Below, in pieces: positions 17,898-25,686 of a stretch of 42,460 nt of DNA. The notes under the pieces are model-generated. The model was not told the origin of the DNA. It saw only the letters and a list, made by a program, of their open reading frames with translations, and searched no databases. Made by a program: the position numbers and the translations under genes. Every line of letters begins with the position of its first letter. Positions within the stretch are counted from its first letter, which is position 1. Origin of the DNA: a virus; IMG/VR virus record IMGVR_UViG_3300047360_000019, positions 1 to 42,460 of that record; one strand, 5' to 3'.

Positions 17898-19636
17898 TAT
17901 ACAGCCAAAAACGACTATCAGATGTACTACCTATAGCTTATGTCGACAATGACAACTACGAGTATATTAACGTAGATACAATAGAAGACAGCTATGTTCA
18001 CCCTGCTGACAATAACTATAACTTCAATGGTTTTGGTAATCTTCAGAGTACTGTAGAAGAAACAATCAATGTAGTTACAAAGCTACATAGGAATATGACT
18101 GACATTATGCTTAACGGTGATGATTGGGATGACCAAGACCAACTGTTACGCAACTTGTTTGTAAACCACGGTGCATCATTCCACGAACGATTACACGCTA
18201 ATGCTAACTTAGTTAACACATTATGTAGTTATATCTTCGATGAACATAACAGATATCCACTAACAGACTTCATCAAATATCCTGAAGAACCTACAAATCA
18301 ACATCAACTATATACTGATATGTTCAAACTCTTTGAGCTACACAGTAGAAATTCAGGTTATCGTAGTGTTTCTTGGTGGGTAGATATCAAAAAATACCTA
18401 AAATTCATTATAGATGTATATGAACAATATGGTGTCTTACCTATATTCAACCACGATGTTGTAGGATATATAGATAACTATGTTTCAGTACAGGGTGACT
18501 ACTATCATAAGGACTCTGACGATGTTGTATATTCAGACTACTCAAGTGAGTATGAATGGCGAGAGCATTGTAATTGGGTAGAATCAGAAAGTGATTGGAT
18601 AAATTCAGAATATCTTAGATGGTGTGATGACTGCGAAGAATACTTCCTAGAAGAAAACGATTGTAACTGTCAAGAATGTAGAGATGCTAAAGAACGCATT
18701 AACGAATACCATTGTTCACCTAAACCTGAATACAAAGGTAAACTGTCAGGTAACACAACATATAATCCACCAACAGACCTTAAAAATCTAGAACGATTTA
18801 CTATTGGTTTCGAAGTAGAAAAACGCAATATCAATGGCTATAATGACGAAGGTGACCCTGTTAATATTCAACCTTTCTTTGCAGGTTGGGAATGTGACTC
18901 AAGTTGTGGTGTAGAAGGTATATCACATATCTATTCACTAGATGACTTCACACACTTCAAACAAGATACTAACAGGTCTCATTATCTAGATAGCGAAGTC
19001 AATAGTAATTGTGGTGGTCATATCAATATTGTAGATACACGCAATCAACTACAATATTGGCATCTAACACCTTGGATGGGTATCATGTATTCATTATACA
19101 GAGGTAGACTCAACAAAACATATTGTAATCATAACAAAAAGCTTAATCCATATCAGAAAAATAACTCTCATTACAATGTTATCGCAGAAAAACGCATCCA
19201 TAGTAACACACTCTATGAATTACGTATGCCATCTGCTGTAAAGTCTATCAAACAAATACAGACTAGATATCTAATAATGCAACATATTATGCAAAGTGTA
19301 CTATCATTCATGGAAGAAGACTTCTCATATACTACATACACTTATGACCACGACAAAGAATTCTGTCCTGACCCTAATGTAAGTCATATGGTTTCAGAAT
19401 ACTTCCAAAACGAATGTTATTATGATGAGTCTGAACCTGTTATACTTAACAAACCTACATACAAACGCAGTCGTTATATCATAGAACAACTATGGCATAT
19501 ACTAACTGACATATATGACATCAAAAGTAATACACTAACAGAGATTGTGTTCTATACTTACCTATTCCAACATTGGTTAGATGGTAATATGGACATCTCT
19601 CAACCTCAATCAATCCGTAAATTCCTAGCTAACTAA
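17894..19636 (+). CDS. Amidoligase-like protein (carboxylate-amine ligase) with a zinc-binding cluster
   Basis: 580 residues. The C-terminal half shows the pattern of phage and bacterial amidoligases of the glutamine-synthetase-like fold: FTIGFEVEK (E307, E309), then WECDSSCGVEGIS, then NCGGHIN (C373-H376), then YELRMPS (E442, R444), then a helical end. These enzymes are predicted to form amide bonds between carboxylates and amines using ATP. Residues 244-262 carry five cysteines (CxxC, nine residues, CxCxxC), which looks like a zinc-binding insert. The first 240 residues are rich in Asp, Asn and Tyr and are not recognised. The next gene encodes glutamine amidotransferase and cyclotransferase domains, a partnership known for this family. 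Confidence 0.7.
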   Translation: MIYSQKRLSDVLPIAYVDNDNYEYINVDTIEDSYVHPADNNYNFNGFGNLQSTVEETINVVTKLHRNMTDIMLNGDDWDDQDQLLRNLFVNHGASFHERLHANANLVNTLCSYIFDEHNRYPLTDFIKYPEEPTNQHQLYTDMFKLFELHSRNSGYRSVSWWVDIKKYLKFIIDVYEQYGVLPIFNHDVVGYIDNYVSVQGDYYHKDSDDVVYSDYSSEYEWREHCNWVESESDWINSEYLRWCDDCEEYFLEENDCNCQECRDAKERINEYHCSPKPEYKGKLSGNTTYNPPTDLKNLERFTIGFEVEKRNINGYNDEGDPVNIQPFFAGWECDSSCGVEGISHIYSLDDFTHFKQDTNRSHYLDSEVNSNCGGHINIVDTRNQLQYWHLTPWMGIMYSLYRGRLNKTYCNHNKKLNPYQKNNSHYNVIAEKRIHSNTLYELRMPSAVKSIKQIQTRYLIMQHIMQSVLSFMEEDFSYTTYTYDHDKEFCPDPNVSHMVSEYFQNECYYDESEPVILNKPTYKRSRYIIEQLWHILTDIYDIKSNTLTEIVFYTYLFQHWLDGNMDISQPQSIRKFLAN

Positions 19637-19639
19637 TAT

Positions 19640-20623
19640 ATGTGCTTAATTATACACAAACCTGACGCAAACTCAGTAATACCTGAACACTATCTTGACA
19701 ATGCAGAACGCATCAATCCTGACGGCTTCGGTATTACTTTCTTAGACGGTGCTATACCTGAAACACATACTACTATGTGCTATGACGAAGCTCGTGCATT
19801 TATCAAACAAAATCGTCCCTTTGTTGCTCATTATCGTTATGCAACTGTAGGTGATGTCAACGAGCATAACTGCCATCCGTTCTCTTTCGGTACTAATCAT
19901 TGGCTATACAGTAATGGTACTGTTGCTGACCTAGGTGACAAAAACAAATGCGACACCAAAGTAGTAGCAGAGTATCTCAACAAGACACCTAAACAATATT
20001 GGTATATGATGCTCTCTATGACCGATACTAGATTTACTATCATCAATGACAAATGCCGTGTCAAACGCTATGGCAAATGGCATATCAAAGATGGTATATA
20101 CTACAGCAAGAACAACTGCTTCTTCAAGAAAACTGTAGGATACAATACATACTACGATTCCAAAGGTTGGGCTATAGACCCGTCCGATGCAATCAATCCT
20201 TACTACGATGACGACTTCATAGATGATGACGATTTCGAAGATAATAACTTTATTGCCGTGTATGGCACACTCAAACACGGTGAATCAAACAACGCCTTAA
20301 TATCAGGTAGTAACTTTGTAGGCACAGGCGTAACTGTAGACAAATACCCAATGTTCTATAGTATCGACAATCGTGGCTACAAAGGTATACCATATGTATA
20401 CGACTATCCTGACGAAGGGCATCAAATCCAAGTCGAAGTATATGAGGTGGATGACCCTCTAATGCGAGAAGATATCGATATACTCGAAGGTCACCCTACG
20501 CACTACACTAGGCAACAAATCGAAATACGACTAGATAACGATGAGCTAGTGACTGCGTGGTTATACTTCTCAGCAACTGACTTCGGCTACAACCAACTCG
20601 ACACCATGAAATCAGTATACTAA
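19640..20623 (+). CDS. Fusion: class-II glutamine amidotransferase domain + gamma-glutamylcyclotransferase (AIG2/GGCT) domain
   Basis: 327 residues in two domains. Residues 1 to about 190 begin MCLIIHKP, placing Cys2 as the N-terminal nucleophile of a class-II glutamine amidotransferase, followed by NPDGFGI and VAHYRYATVGDVNEHNCHPF, the usual family signature. An acidic linker (about 190-203) leads to a GGCT/AIG2 domain with the signature VYGTLKHGE (Y208-K212) and a candidate catalytic Glu at 283 (DILEGHPTHYTR). The first domain would release ammonia from glutamine or act as an amidohydrolase. The second cleaves gamma-glutamyl amides to 5-oxoproline. The gene starts 3 bp after the amidoligase-like gene, so the products probably act on one pathway. 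Confidence 0.8.
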   Translation: MCLIIHKPDANSVIPEHYLDNAERINPDGFGITFLDGAIPETHTTMCYDEARAFIKQNRPFVAHYRYATVGDVNEHNCHPFSFGTNHWLYSNGTVADLGDKNKCDTKVVAEYLNKTPKQYWYMMLSMTDTRFTIINDKCRVKRYGKWHIKDGIYYSKNNCFFKKTVGYNTYYDSKGWAIDPSDAINPYYDDDFIDDDDFEDNNFIAVYGTLKHGESNNALISGSNFVGTGVTVDKYPMFYSIDNRGYKGIPYVYDYPDEGHQIQVEVYEVDDPLMREDIDILEGHPTHYTRQQIEIRLDNDELVTAWLYFSATDFGYNQLDTMKSVY

Positions 20624-20636
20624 AATCTGTATTGGT

Positions 20637-20699
20637 ATGATTATGTATTTGTTTACTCTAATTACATTTATCATACTAGCTTTTGTATCTATACAATAA
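20637..20699 (+). CDS. Possible 20-residue hydrophobic peptide
   Basis: A short frame, MIMYLFTLITFIILAFVSIQ, forming a single membrane-spanning stretch. It lies between the fusion gene and the terminator, within the same transcription unit. It has no ribosome binding site that I can see, and chance is a real alternative in AT-rich DNA. Confidence 0.25.
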   Translation: MIMYLFTLITFIILAFVSIQ

Positions 20700-20708
20700 T
20701 ACTATCAT

Positions 20709-20744
20709 CAAGCCCTATTGCTTCACAGCTTTAGGGCTTTTTTA
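20709..20744 (+). terminator. Rho-independent terminator closing the early module
   Basis: An 8-bp perfect stem, AAGCCCTA at 20710-20717 and TAGGGCTT at 20732-20739, with a 14-base loop, running into a T-tract (20738-20743). It separates the host-transcribed early module from the integrase and RNA polymerase genes. Confidence 0.85.
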
Positions 20745-20949
20745 TACTAAACTTGTTACTTTGCCACACAGCCACACGACCTTCTTGCCCACTCAATTCC
20801 TCTTGCCCACTTAGTGCCTAAAAATTAGGCATTCTTATAGTACGTATTATTACTCCTAATTAAATCCAAGAGTATATATTTACAAAAATTTACATAACTT
20901 GTTAATTAATGCTTGCAAAACAATTTTAGATACGATTCACTTGGGAGAT
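20745..20949. other. Non-coding region upstream of the integrase operon with direct and inverted repeats
   Basis: About 200 bp. It contains the 11-bp direct repeat TCTTGCCCACT at 20783-20793 and 20801-20811 (18-bp period) and the hairpin TGCCTA/TAGGCA at 20815-20831. The core TGCCCACT recurs once more downstream of the integrase and tRNA genes at 22570-22577. Such repeats next to an integrase gene could be recombinase arm-binding sites or operators. I see no convincing promoter. Confidence 0.45.
20783..20811 (+). repeat. Direct repeat TCTTGCCCACT (two copies)
   Basis: Two identical 11-bp copies at 20783-20793 and 20801-20811, eighteen bases apart, upstream of the integrase gene. A partial third copy (TGCCCACT) lies at 22570-22577, past the tRNA. 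Confidence 0.8.
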
Positions 20950-21189
20950 ATGACAGCAATACACACTAAAAATAAAAATACACGGAATTTGTTTAGAGCA
21001 GTTCCTGCGAAAGCAAAACACGATTCAGTTCACGATTATACTTCCTTAGAAGGAAGAAAATTAATTGACAAAGGTTGGAAAAACTTTTGGAAAAAACGAG
21101 GTTTTGATAAGCCACCTAGAGTTTCAAACCAACATCTAGGTGAATTTGATTTACCACAACACACATGCAAAATGAGGGAGACAAAATGA
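20950..21189 (+). CDS. Small basic protein upstream of integrase, unknown
   Basis: About 79 residues from ATG at 20950, with GGGAG just ahead. A longer version from TTG at 20899 is less likely. It is strongly basic (RKLIDKGWKNFWKKRGFDKP). No family recognised. It overlaps the integrase start by 4 bp (ATGA), so the two are translationally coupled. The place is one where excisionases or small regulators are often found, but the sequence shows no helix-turn-helix that I can identify. Confidence 0.55.
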   Translation: MTAIHTKNKNTRNLFRAVPAKAKHDSVHDYTSLEGRKLIDKGWKNFWKKRGFDKPPRVSNQHLGEFDLPQHTCKMRETK

Positions 21190-22193
21190 GTGTAAGACCT
21201 AAAGGAAATAAATGGTTTGCCGATATTACTATTGACGGGCAAAGATATCGTAAAAGTAAGGATACAGAAGTTGAGGCTTTCGCATGGGAGTCAGAACTTA
21301 AACGTAGAATTACACTTGGTATACCTTATGAAGACATGCTTGAAGGTAAAACAATAGGACTGTCGTTACGAGAAGTATTAGACAAGACACATACTAGATA
21401 TTGGACTAATACAAAAAACGAAGACAATGTCATATATCTTTCGAAACAAATCGAAACTTTTTATGGCTCAAATCTTCCTATCAACTCGCTAACAACAGAT
21501 AGGATTGATGAGTATGTACTATCATTACAAAAAAAAGGATTAGCAAACTCTACTATTAATAGTAAACTAGCTATATTATCTAAGTCATTAAAATATGCTC
21601 ATCAAAGAGGATATATTAAAAATATGCCTGCTATTGAACGTCTTAGTACAGTAGGGAATGCTCGTATGAGGTTTCTTACTGAGGAAGAGGAAAAAAGTAT
21701 CGTTGATATTCTAGAATACAGAGACAGATGGCACTTTGCCCGCTTCTTTGAGTTTTCAATAGATACAGGACTACGTCCTTCCGAGGCTAGAGACCTACAC
21801 AAGAAAACGTTAAGAGAAGACCCTGACTTAGGTTGGATAATAGACCTAAGACGGACAAAGACAATGGTTTCTCGTACAATCCCATTGACAGATAGAGCTT
21901 ATAACGCTTTTACAACTATATCCGAAAATACGTTTCCTTTTTCTAGGTTTACAAAACAAGAAATAAGAAAATGTTGGGCTCTAGTAAGAGAAGAACTAGC
22001 TGAAAATGACCCTGAGTTTGTTTTTTATATGACAAGACACACCTGTGCGTCACGTTTAGTTCAACGTAATGTTCCTCTTCAAATTGTAAAAGAATATATG
22101 GGACATAAAACGTTTGACATGACTCTTAGATACGCTAAGTTAGCCCCTAAGAACATGTTAGATGCAAAACTAGCACTTGAATCAATTAACTAA
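21186..22193 (+). CDS. int: Tyrosine site-specific integrase
   Basis: 335 residues from ATG at 21186, chosen because GAGGGAG lies at 21174-21180. An upstream in-frame ATG at 21165 lacks such a site. An N-terminal arm-binding part and a SAM-like core-binding domain (about 60-155) precede the catalytic domain. Catalytic residues visible: R197 (TGLRPSEA), R284 followed by H285 (MTRHTCASRL), H307 (MGHKTFD) and nucleophile Y316 (LRYAKL). A Lys in RRTKTMVSRTIPL fits the beta-hairpin lysine. The usual His of the HxxR box is Tyr here, a common variant. The adjacent tRNA-Leu gene suggests integration into a host tRNA gene, as reported for pelagiphages. Confidence 0.93.
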   Translation: MSVRPKGNKWFADITIDGQRYRKSKDTEVEAFAWESELKRRITLGIPYEDMLEGKTIGLSLREVLDKTHTRYWTNTKNEDNVIYLSKQIETFYGSNLPINSLTTDRIDEYVLSLQKKGLANSTINSKLAILSKSLKYAHQRGYIKNMPAIERLSTVGNARMRFLTEEEEKSIVDILEYRDRWHFARFFEFSIDTGLRPSEARDLHKKTLREDPDLGWIIDLRRTKTMVSRTIPLTDRAYNAFTTISENTFPFSRFTKQEIRKCWALVREELAENDPEFVFYMTRHTCASRLVQRNVPLQIVKEYMGHKTFDMTLRYAKLAPKNMLDAKLALESIN

Positions 22194-22202
22194 TATATAT
22201 AC

Positions 22203-22397
22203 ATGAGTGAAAAAAGAAAAGAAAGAGGTCTTTGGGACACAAGTTCTGAAGATGTATTAAAACGTGGACTAAACGCAATGACTAAAATGTGTGATGTCCT
22301 TACAACACAAAACGAAACTTTAAATGAGGATATTCAAAAGTTACGTAATAAAGTTGAGAGACTCCAAGACAAACTATTGACGGACCGAGTCAATTAA
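22203..22397 (+). CDS. Small coiled-coil protein, unknown
   Basis: 64 residues. Residues 35-60 form a clear heptad pattern (TLNEDIQKLRNKVERLQDKL). The start is 9 bp after the integrase stop, so it belongs to that operon. It could be a partner or regulator of the integrase or of the following RNA polymerase. No family recognised. Confidence 0.6.
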   Translation: MSEKRKERGLWDTSSEDVLKRGLNAMTKMCDVLTTQNETLNEDIQKLRNKVERLQDKLLTDRVN

Positions 22398-22415
22398 CTT
22401 AAAAGGTGACAATAT

Positions 22416-22567
22416 GGTGACGAAAAAGCGGGAAATGAGACATGCGAGGGTGGTGGAATGGTAGACACATCAGACTTAAAATCTGAAGCCTGTAAAGGCG
22501 TAGGGGTTCAAGTCCCCTTCCTCGTACCAAACCTAAGTTTGGACTTAAAATCCGTTTTTTCGTCACC
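22416..22567 (+). repeat. Inverted repeat flanking the tRNA gene
   Basis: GGTGACGAAAAAGCGG (22416-22431) and CCGTTTTTTCGTCACC (22552-22567) are complementary over 15 of 16 bases and enclose the whole tRNA gene. In RNA they could close a long stem with the tRNA in the loop. In DNA they could be recombinase-binding arms. An additional GGTGAC at 22405-22410 precedes the left arm. A short hairpin, CCAAAC/GTTTGG (22527-22542), overlaps the tRNA 3' end. Confidence 0.8.
22444..22529 (+). tRNA. tRNA-Leu (anticodon UAA)
   Basis: An 86-base class II tRNA with encoded CCA. Acceptor GCGAGGG pairs with TCCTCGT, with two G-U pairs. The D arm has the GGTGGAATGGTAGACAC pattern of leucine tRNAs. The anticodon stem TCAGA/TCTGA closes loop CTTAAAA with anticodon TAA. 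A long variable arm GCC/GGC and a T arm AGGGG/CCCCT with TTCAAGT complete it. It reads UUA, a frequent codon in AT-rich genes. All arms look intact. It probably also contains or resembles the phage attachment core, because an integrase gene lies 250 bp upstream. Confidence 0.95.
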
Positions 22568-22656
22568 TATGCCCACTAACCCTTAATATAACCTACTGTT
22601 TCCTATAAATAAATCCGTTTCAGCCTAATCCCTTATTTGACGAGGGTGACCGATTA

Positions 22657-25074
22657 GTGCCTTATACCCCTATGTTATCACAACACGAATTAAATAAAGA
22701 TATGACCAAACTTGGTGTCGGTAGATACCAATCGAAAGTTGAGTCTGCTCGACAAAGAGATGCTGAATTACAAACTCAATATGGTCAGCGTCTTATGCGT
22801 GGTGCTTTACCAAAACTATATAAAGGTATTGAAGATTGGCAAAAGAGTATAACAAACCCCAACAAGGCTCGTTATCAAATAGATTGTATACCCCTAGACC
22901 CTAAAGTCATTGCCTTCATAAGTATCAAAGCAATCTTAGACAGTATTACAAAAAAGAAACCTTTGAGCGGTGTAGCTCATAACTTAGGTGCTCGTATGGA
23001 AGATGAGTTACGTTGTAGGTTTTTAGTTGAAGCAAACCCTAATAAAGGTAAAGGGATTCTTCTTGGGGCAGTAAAACGTAAAGGGGAAAAACAAAAAGTT
23101 AGACACGTACGTTCCTCAATGAAACACGAAACTCAAAAAGGTTTAATGGAAGAATGGAAACCTTGGGCACATAGAGACAAATTAAATATGGGCTTACAGA
23201 TGACTGAGCTCGTCCGTGTGACCACAGGAATCATTGAATATGTCTACATACTCGGCTCAGGTAAAAAACGTCCTACACGTTATGTAGCCCCCACAAAAGA
23301 GACAATGGAGTGGATTGAGAAGTATAATGATTATAAAGAATTTATTGAGCCCTTTTGGTTACCAACAGTAGACCTACCTAAGAATTGGACAAATGTTTGG
23401 GATGGAGGTTACGACCAAAGTAATACTTACTTACCTAAAGTACCATTCATAAAAAGCCCCAACATGGAATACCTACGTTCCATCAAAGGTGCACTTCCTG
23501 AACCTATGGAAGCTTGTAACTTAATTCAACAAACACCATGGACAGTTAACACTCGTGTACTATCATCAATGAAGTGGTGTTGGGAAAACAATCTAGTAGT
23601 TGGTGGGTTACCTAGTCGTGAAAATGAAGACCTCCCTCCTGTACCTATTGATTTTAAAGAAAACAAAGAAGCTAACACAGAATGGCGAAGACAGGCTGCC
23701 AAAATCTACAGAGGACGTGTAGCCACGATGTCACGAAGATTGTTAGTAGCAAAAATTTTATATATAGCAGATAAGTTAGCAGGTAATCGTTTCTTTTACC
23801 CTTCTCAATTAGATTTCAGAGGACGTATTTATAACATTCCTGCGTTCCTGGGTATTCAAGGTCCTGATATAAGTAGAGGATTAATTCAATTTAATCGACC
23901 TGAAAAGATTAAGAAGGATTCAGATGTTAGATGGTTAGCAATACAAGGAGCAAACACCTTTGGAAATGATAAATTATCACTTGATGAAAGAGTAAACTTT
24001 GCCAACCACTATACAAAAACTGCCATCAAGATTGCTAGTGACCCTACTACGCATTTAGAATGGACAGAAACTGATGAACCATTTCAATTCTTAGCTTGGT
24101 GTTTTGAGTGGGCACAACTTCATAACACAGGAAAGTTAAATAGTTGTCTTCCTGTAAACATGGATGCCTCTAACAATGGGTTACAGATTCTCAGTATGTT
24201 AATGCGTGATGAGCATGGGGCTTATTCAACTAATGTATTACAAACAGATGAGCCTCAAGATTTATACAGAGTTGTTTCTGATAAAGTCATTGAAAAACTT
24301 AGAACAGAAAATACAGAGATAGGTAGAAAATGGTTATCGTTCGGCATTGATAGAAAACTTGCTAAACGTCCTACGATGGTATTCCCTTATGGAGGTACAT
24401 TCTACAGCTGTCGTGCCTATGTTGATGAGTGGTATCAAGATAAACTTAAAAGTAAAAGAGTAACTAACCCATTCTCTGAAATGGAAAGATATACAGTCAC
24501 AGGCTACTTAAGTAAATTAACATGGCAGTCCATCAATGAAGTACTAGATAAACCTACTCAATGTATGACTTGGTTAAAACAAGTAGCGAAACTTATTGCT
24601 AAAACTAATCAAGGTATTCAATGGACAACACCAACAGGATTTCCTGTACAACAGGACTACAAAAAAACAATCGCCCAAACAGTTACTACCAAACTTGGAG
24701 GACAAGGAACTCATATTAAATGGCACGCAGAGAGTGATGAAATATCCTCCAAGAAAGCACAACAAGGTATCTCCCCCAATTTTGTGCACTCACTCGATGC
24801 CTCTGCCTTAACTAAATCTGTAATCAAAGCTAACGAAGAAGGAATATATGACTTCGCTATGATACACGATAGCTATGGTACACACGCTAATAAATGTGAT
24901 GTATTTAGTAAAGTTTTAAGAGAATCTTATTATGAGCTTTTTAGTGTTGACCTCCTTCAAGATTTCCTTAGACAAGTAACAATACAACACCCACATATAG
25001 ATTTTCCTGAAATACCTACTTATGGAAACGCAGACATATCACAAGTTCTGCAGAGTAAGTATTTCTTTTCATAA
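22657..25074 (+). CDS. T7-type single-subunit DNA-directed RNA polymerase
   Basis: 805 residues from GTG at 22657, with GAGGG at 22642-22646; ATG at 22672 is the alternative. T7 RNAP has 883. Polymerase motifs are clear: D503 in motif A (NMDASNNGLQ), K570, R571 and Y578 in motif B (DRKLAKRPTMVFPYGG), and D738 in motif C (ISPNFVHSLDASAL ... IHDSYGTHA). These match T7 D537, K631, Y639 and D812. The enzyme transcribes middle and late phage genes from its own promoters, which I could not define with confidence. In this genome it comes after the early module and the integrase. Confidence 0.97.
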   Translation: MPYTPMLSQHELNKDMTKLGVGRYQSKVESARQRDAELQTQYGQRLMRGALPKLYKGIEDWQKSITNPNKARYQIDCIPLDPKVIAFISIKAILDSITKKKPLSGVAHNLGARMEDELRCRFLVEANPNKGKGILLGAVKRKGEKQKVRHVRSSMKHETQKGLMEEWKPWAHRDKLNMGLQMTELVRVTTGIIEYVYILGSGKKRPTRYVAPTKETMEWIEKYNDYKEFIEPFWLPTVDLPKNWTNVWDGGYDQSNTYLPKVPFIKSPNMEYLRSIKGALPEPMEACNLIQQTPWTVNTRVLSSMKWCWENNLVVGGLPSRENEDLPPVPIDFKENKEANTEWRRQAAKIYRGRVATMSRRLLVAKILYIADKLAGNRFFYPSQLDFRGRIYNIPAFLGIQGPDISRGLIQFNRPEKIKKDSDVRWLAIQGANTFGNDKLSLDERVNFANHYTKTAIKIASDPTTHLEWTETDEPFQFLAWCFEWAQLHNTGKLNSCLPVNMDASNNGLQILSMLMRDEHGAYSTNVLQTDEPQDLYRVVSDKVIEKLRTENTEIGRKWLSFGIDRKLAKRPTMVFPYGGTFYSCRAYVDEWYQDKLKSKRVTNPFSEMERYTVTGYLSKLTWQSINEVLDKPTQCMTWLKQVAKLIAKTNQGIQWTTPTGFPVQQDYKKTIAQTVTTKLGGQGTHIKWHAESDEISSKKAQQGISPNFVHSLDASALTKSVIKANEEGIYDFAMIHDSYGTHANKCDVFSKVLRESYYELFSVDLLQDFLRQVTIQHPHIDFPEIPTYGNADISQVLQSKYFFS

Positions 25075-25101
25075 TAACAATAACAAAAGGCAAAAGATAA
25101 A

Positions 25102-25686
25102 ATGGCTACAATAGTAACAACACCAAAGGGTAAAGCAATTTACCCACGAATAGATACACCTGATACCAAGTTTGACCCTAATGGGGTTTATACTTGTAAA
25201 TTACATATATCTGAAGATGAGTTTAACGCATTTTCTAAAAAGGTAACAGATGTAGTAACCAAAGCATACGATGATGAATGTAGGATTAAAGGTAAGAAGC
25301 TTAAGGTTTCTGAAAATAAACCTATTCGCATTACTGCTGAAGGTGACTACGAAATATATGCGAAGCAAGTAGCTAAAAGAGATACACGAAAAGGTGTTAT
25401 CGAATTTAGTGTTCCTGCTTTTGATTCCAAAGGACAAAAGATAGACCCAACCCCTGCTGTTGGAAGTGGTTCAATCGTTAAGATGAGCTGTGAAATCTAT
25501 ACTTGGTTCAGCGATATGCAAGGGTTCGGATATACCTTGCGTTTGAAAGCAGTACAAATCCTTGAATTAATTGAATATCAAAATGGAAGTGCAAATGCAT
25601 ACGGATTTGATTCAGAAGAAGAGGGCTACGTAACGGATGGAGAATCGTTGGATACAGCGTTCGAAACCGAGCAAGCCCCGTTCTAG
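25102..25686 (+). CDS. Single-stranded DNA-binding protein (T7 gp2.5-like)
   Basis: 194 residues (T7 gp2.5 has 232). The N-terminal part is an OB-fold-like region opening IVTTPKGKAIYPRIDTPDTK. The C-terminus is an acidic tail ending in Phe (DSEEEGYVTDGESLDTAFE, then APF), the feature by which gp2.5-type proteins contact DNA polymerase and primase-helicase. It lies between RNA polymerase and endonuclease I as in T7. A purine-rich stretch (AAAAGGCAAAAG) ahead of the ATG may be a weak ribosome binding site. Confidence 0.88.
   Translation: MATIVTTPKGKAIYPRIDTPDTKFDPNGVYTCKLHISEDEFNAFSKKVTDVVTKAYDDECRIKGKKLKVSENKPIRITAEGDYEIYAKQVAKRDTRKGVIEFSVPAFDSKGQKIDPTPAVGSGSIVKMSCEIYTWFSDMQGFGYTLRLKAVQILELIEYQNGSANAYGFDSEEEGYVTDGESLDTAFETEQAPF

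Noticed and set aside
22527-22560. Hairpin CCAAAC/GTTTGG after the tRNA as a terminator
   Set aside because: The T-tract starts 12 bases after the stem, so it is not a standard terminator; the stem also includes the tRNA CCA end.
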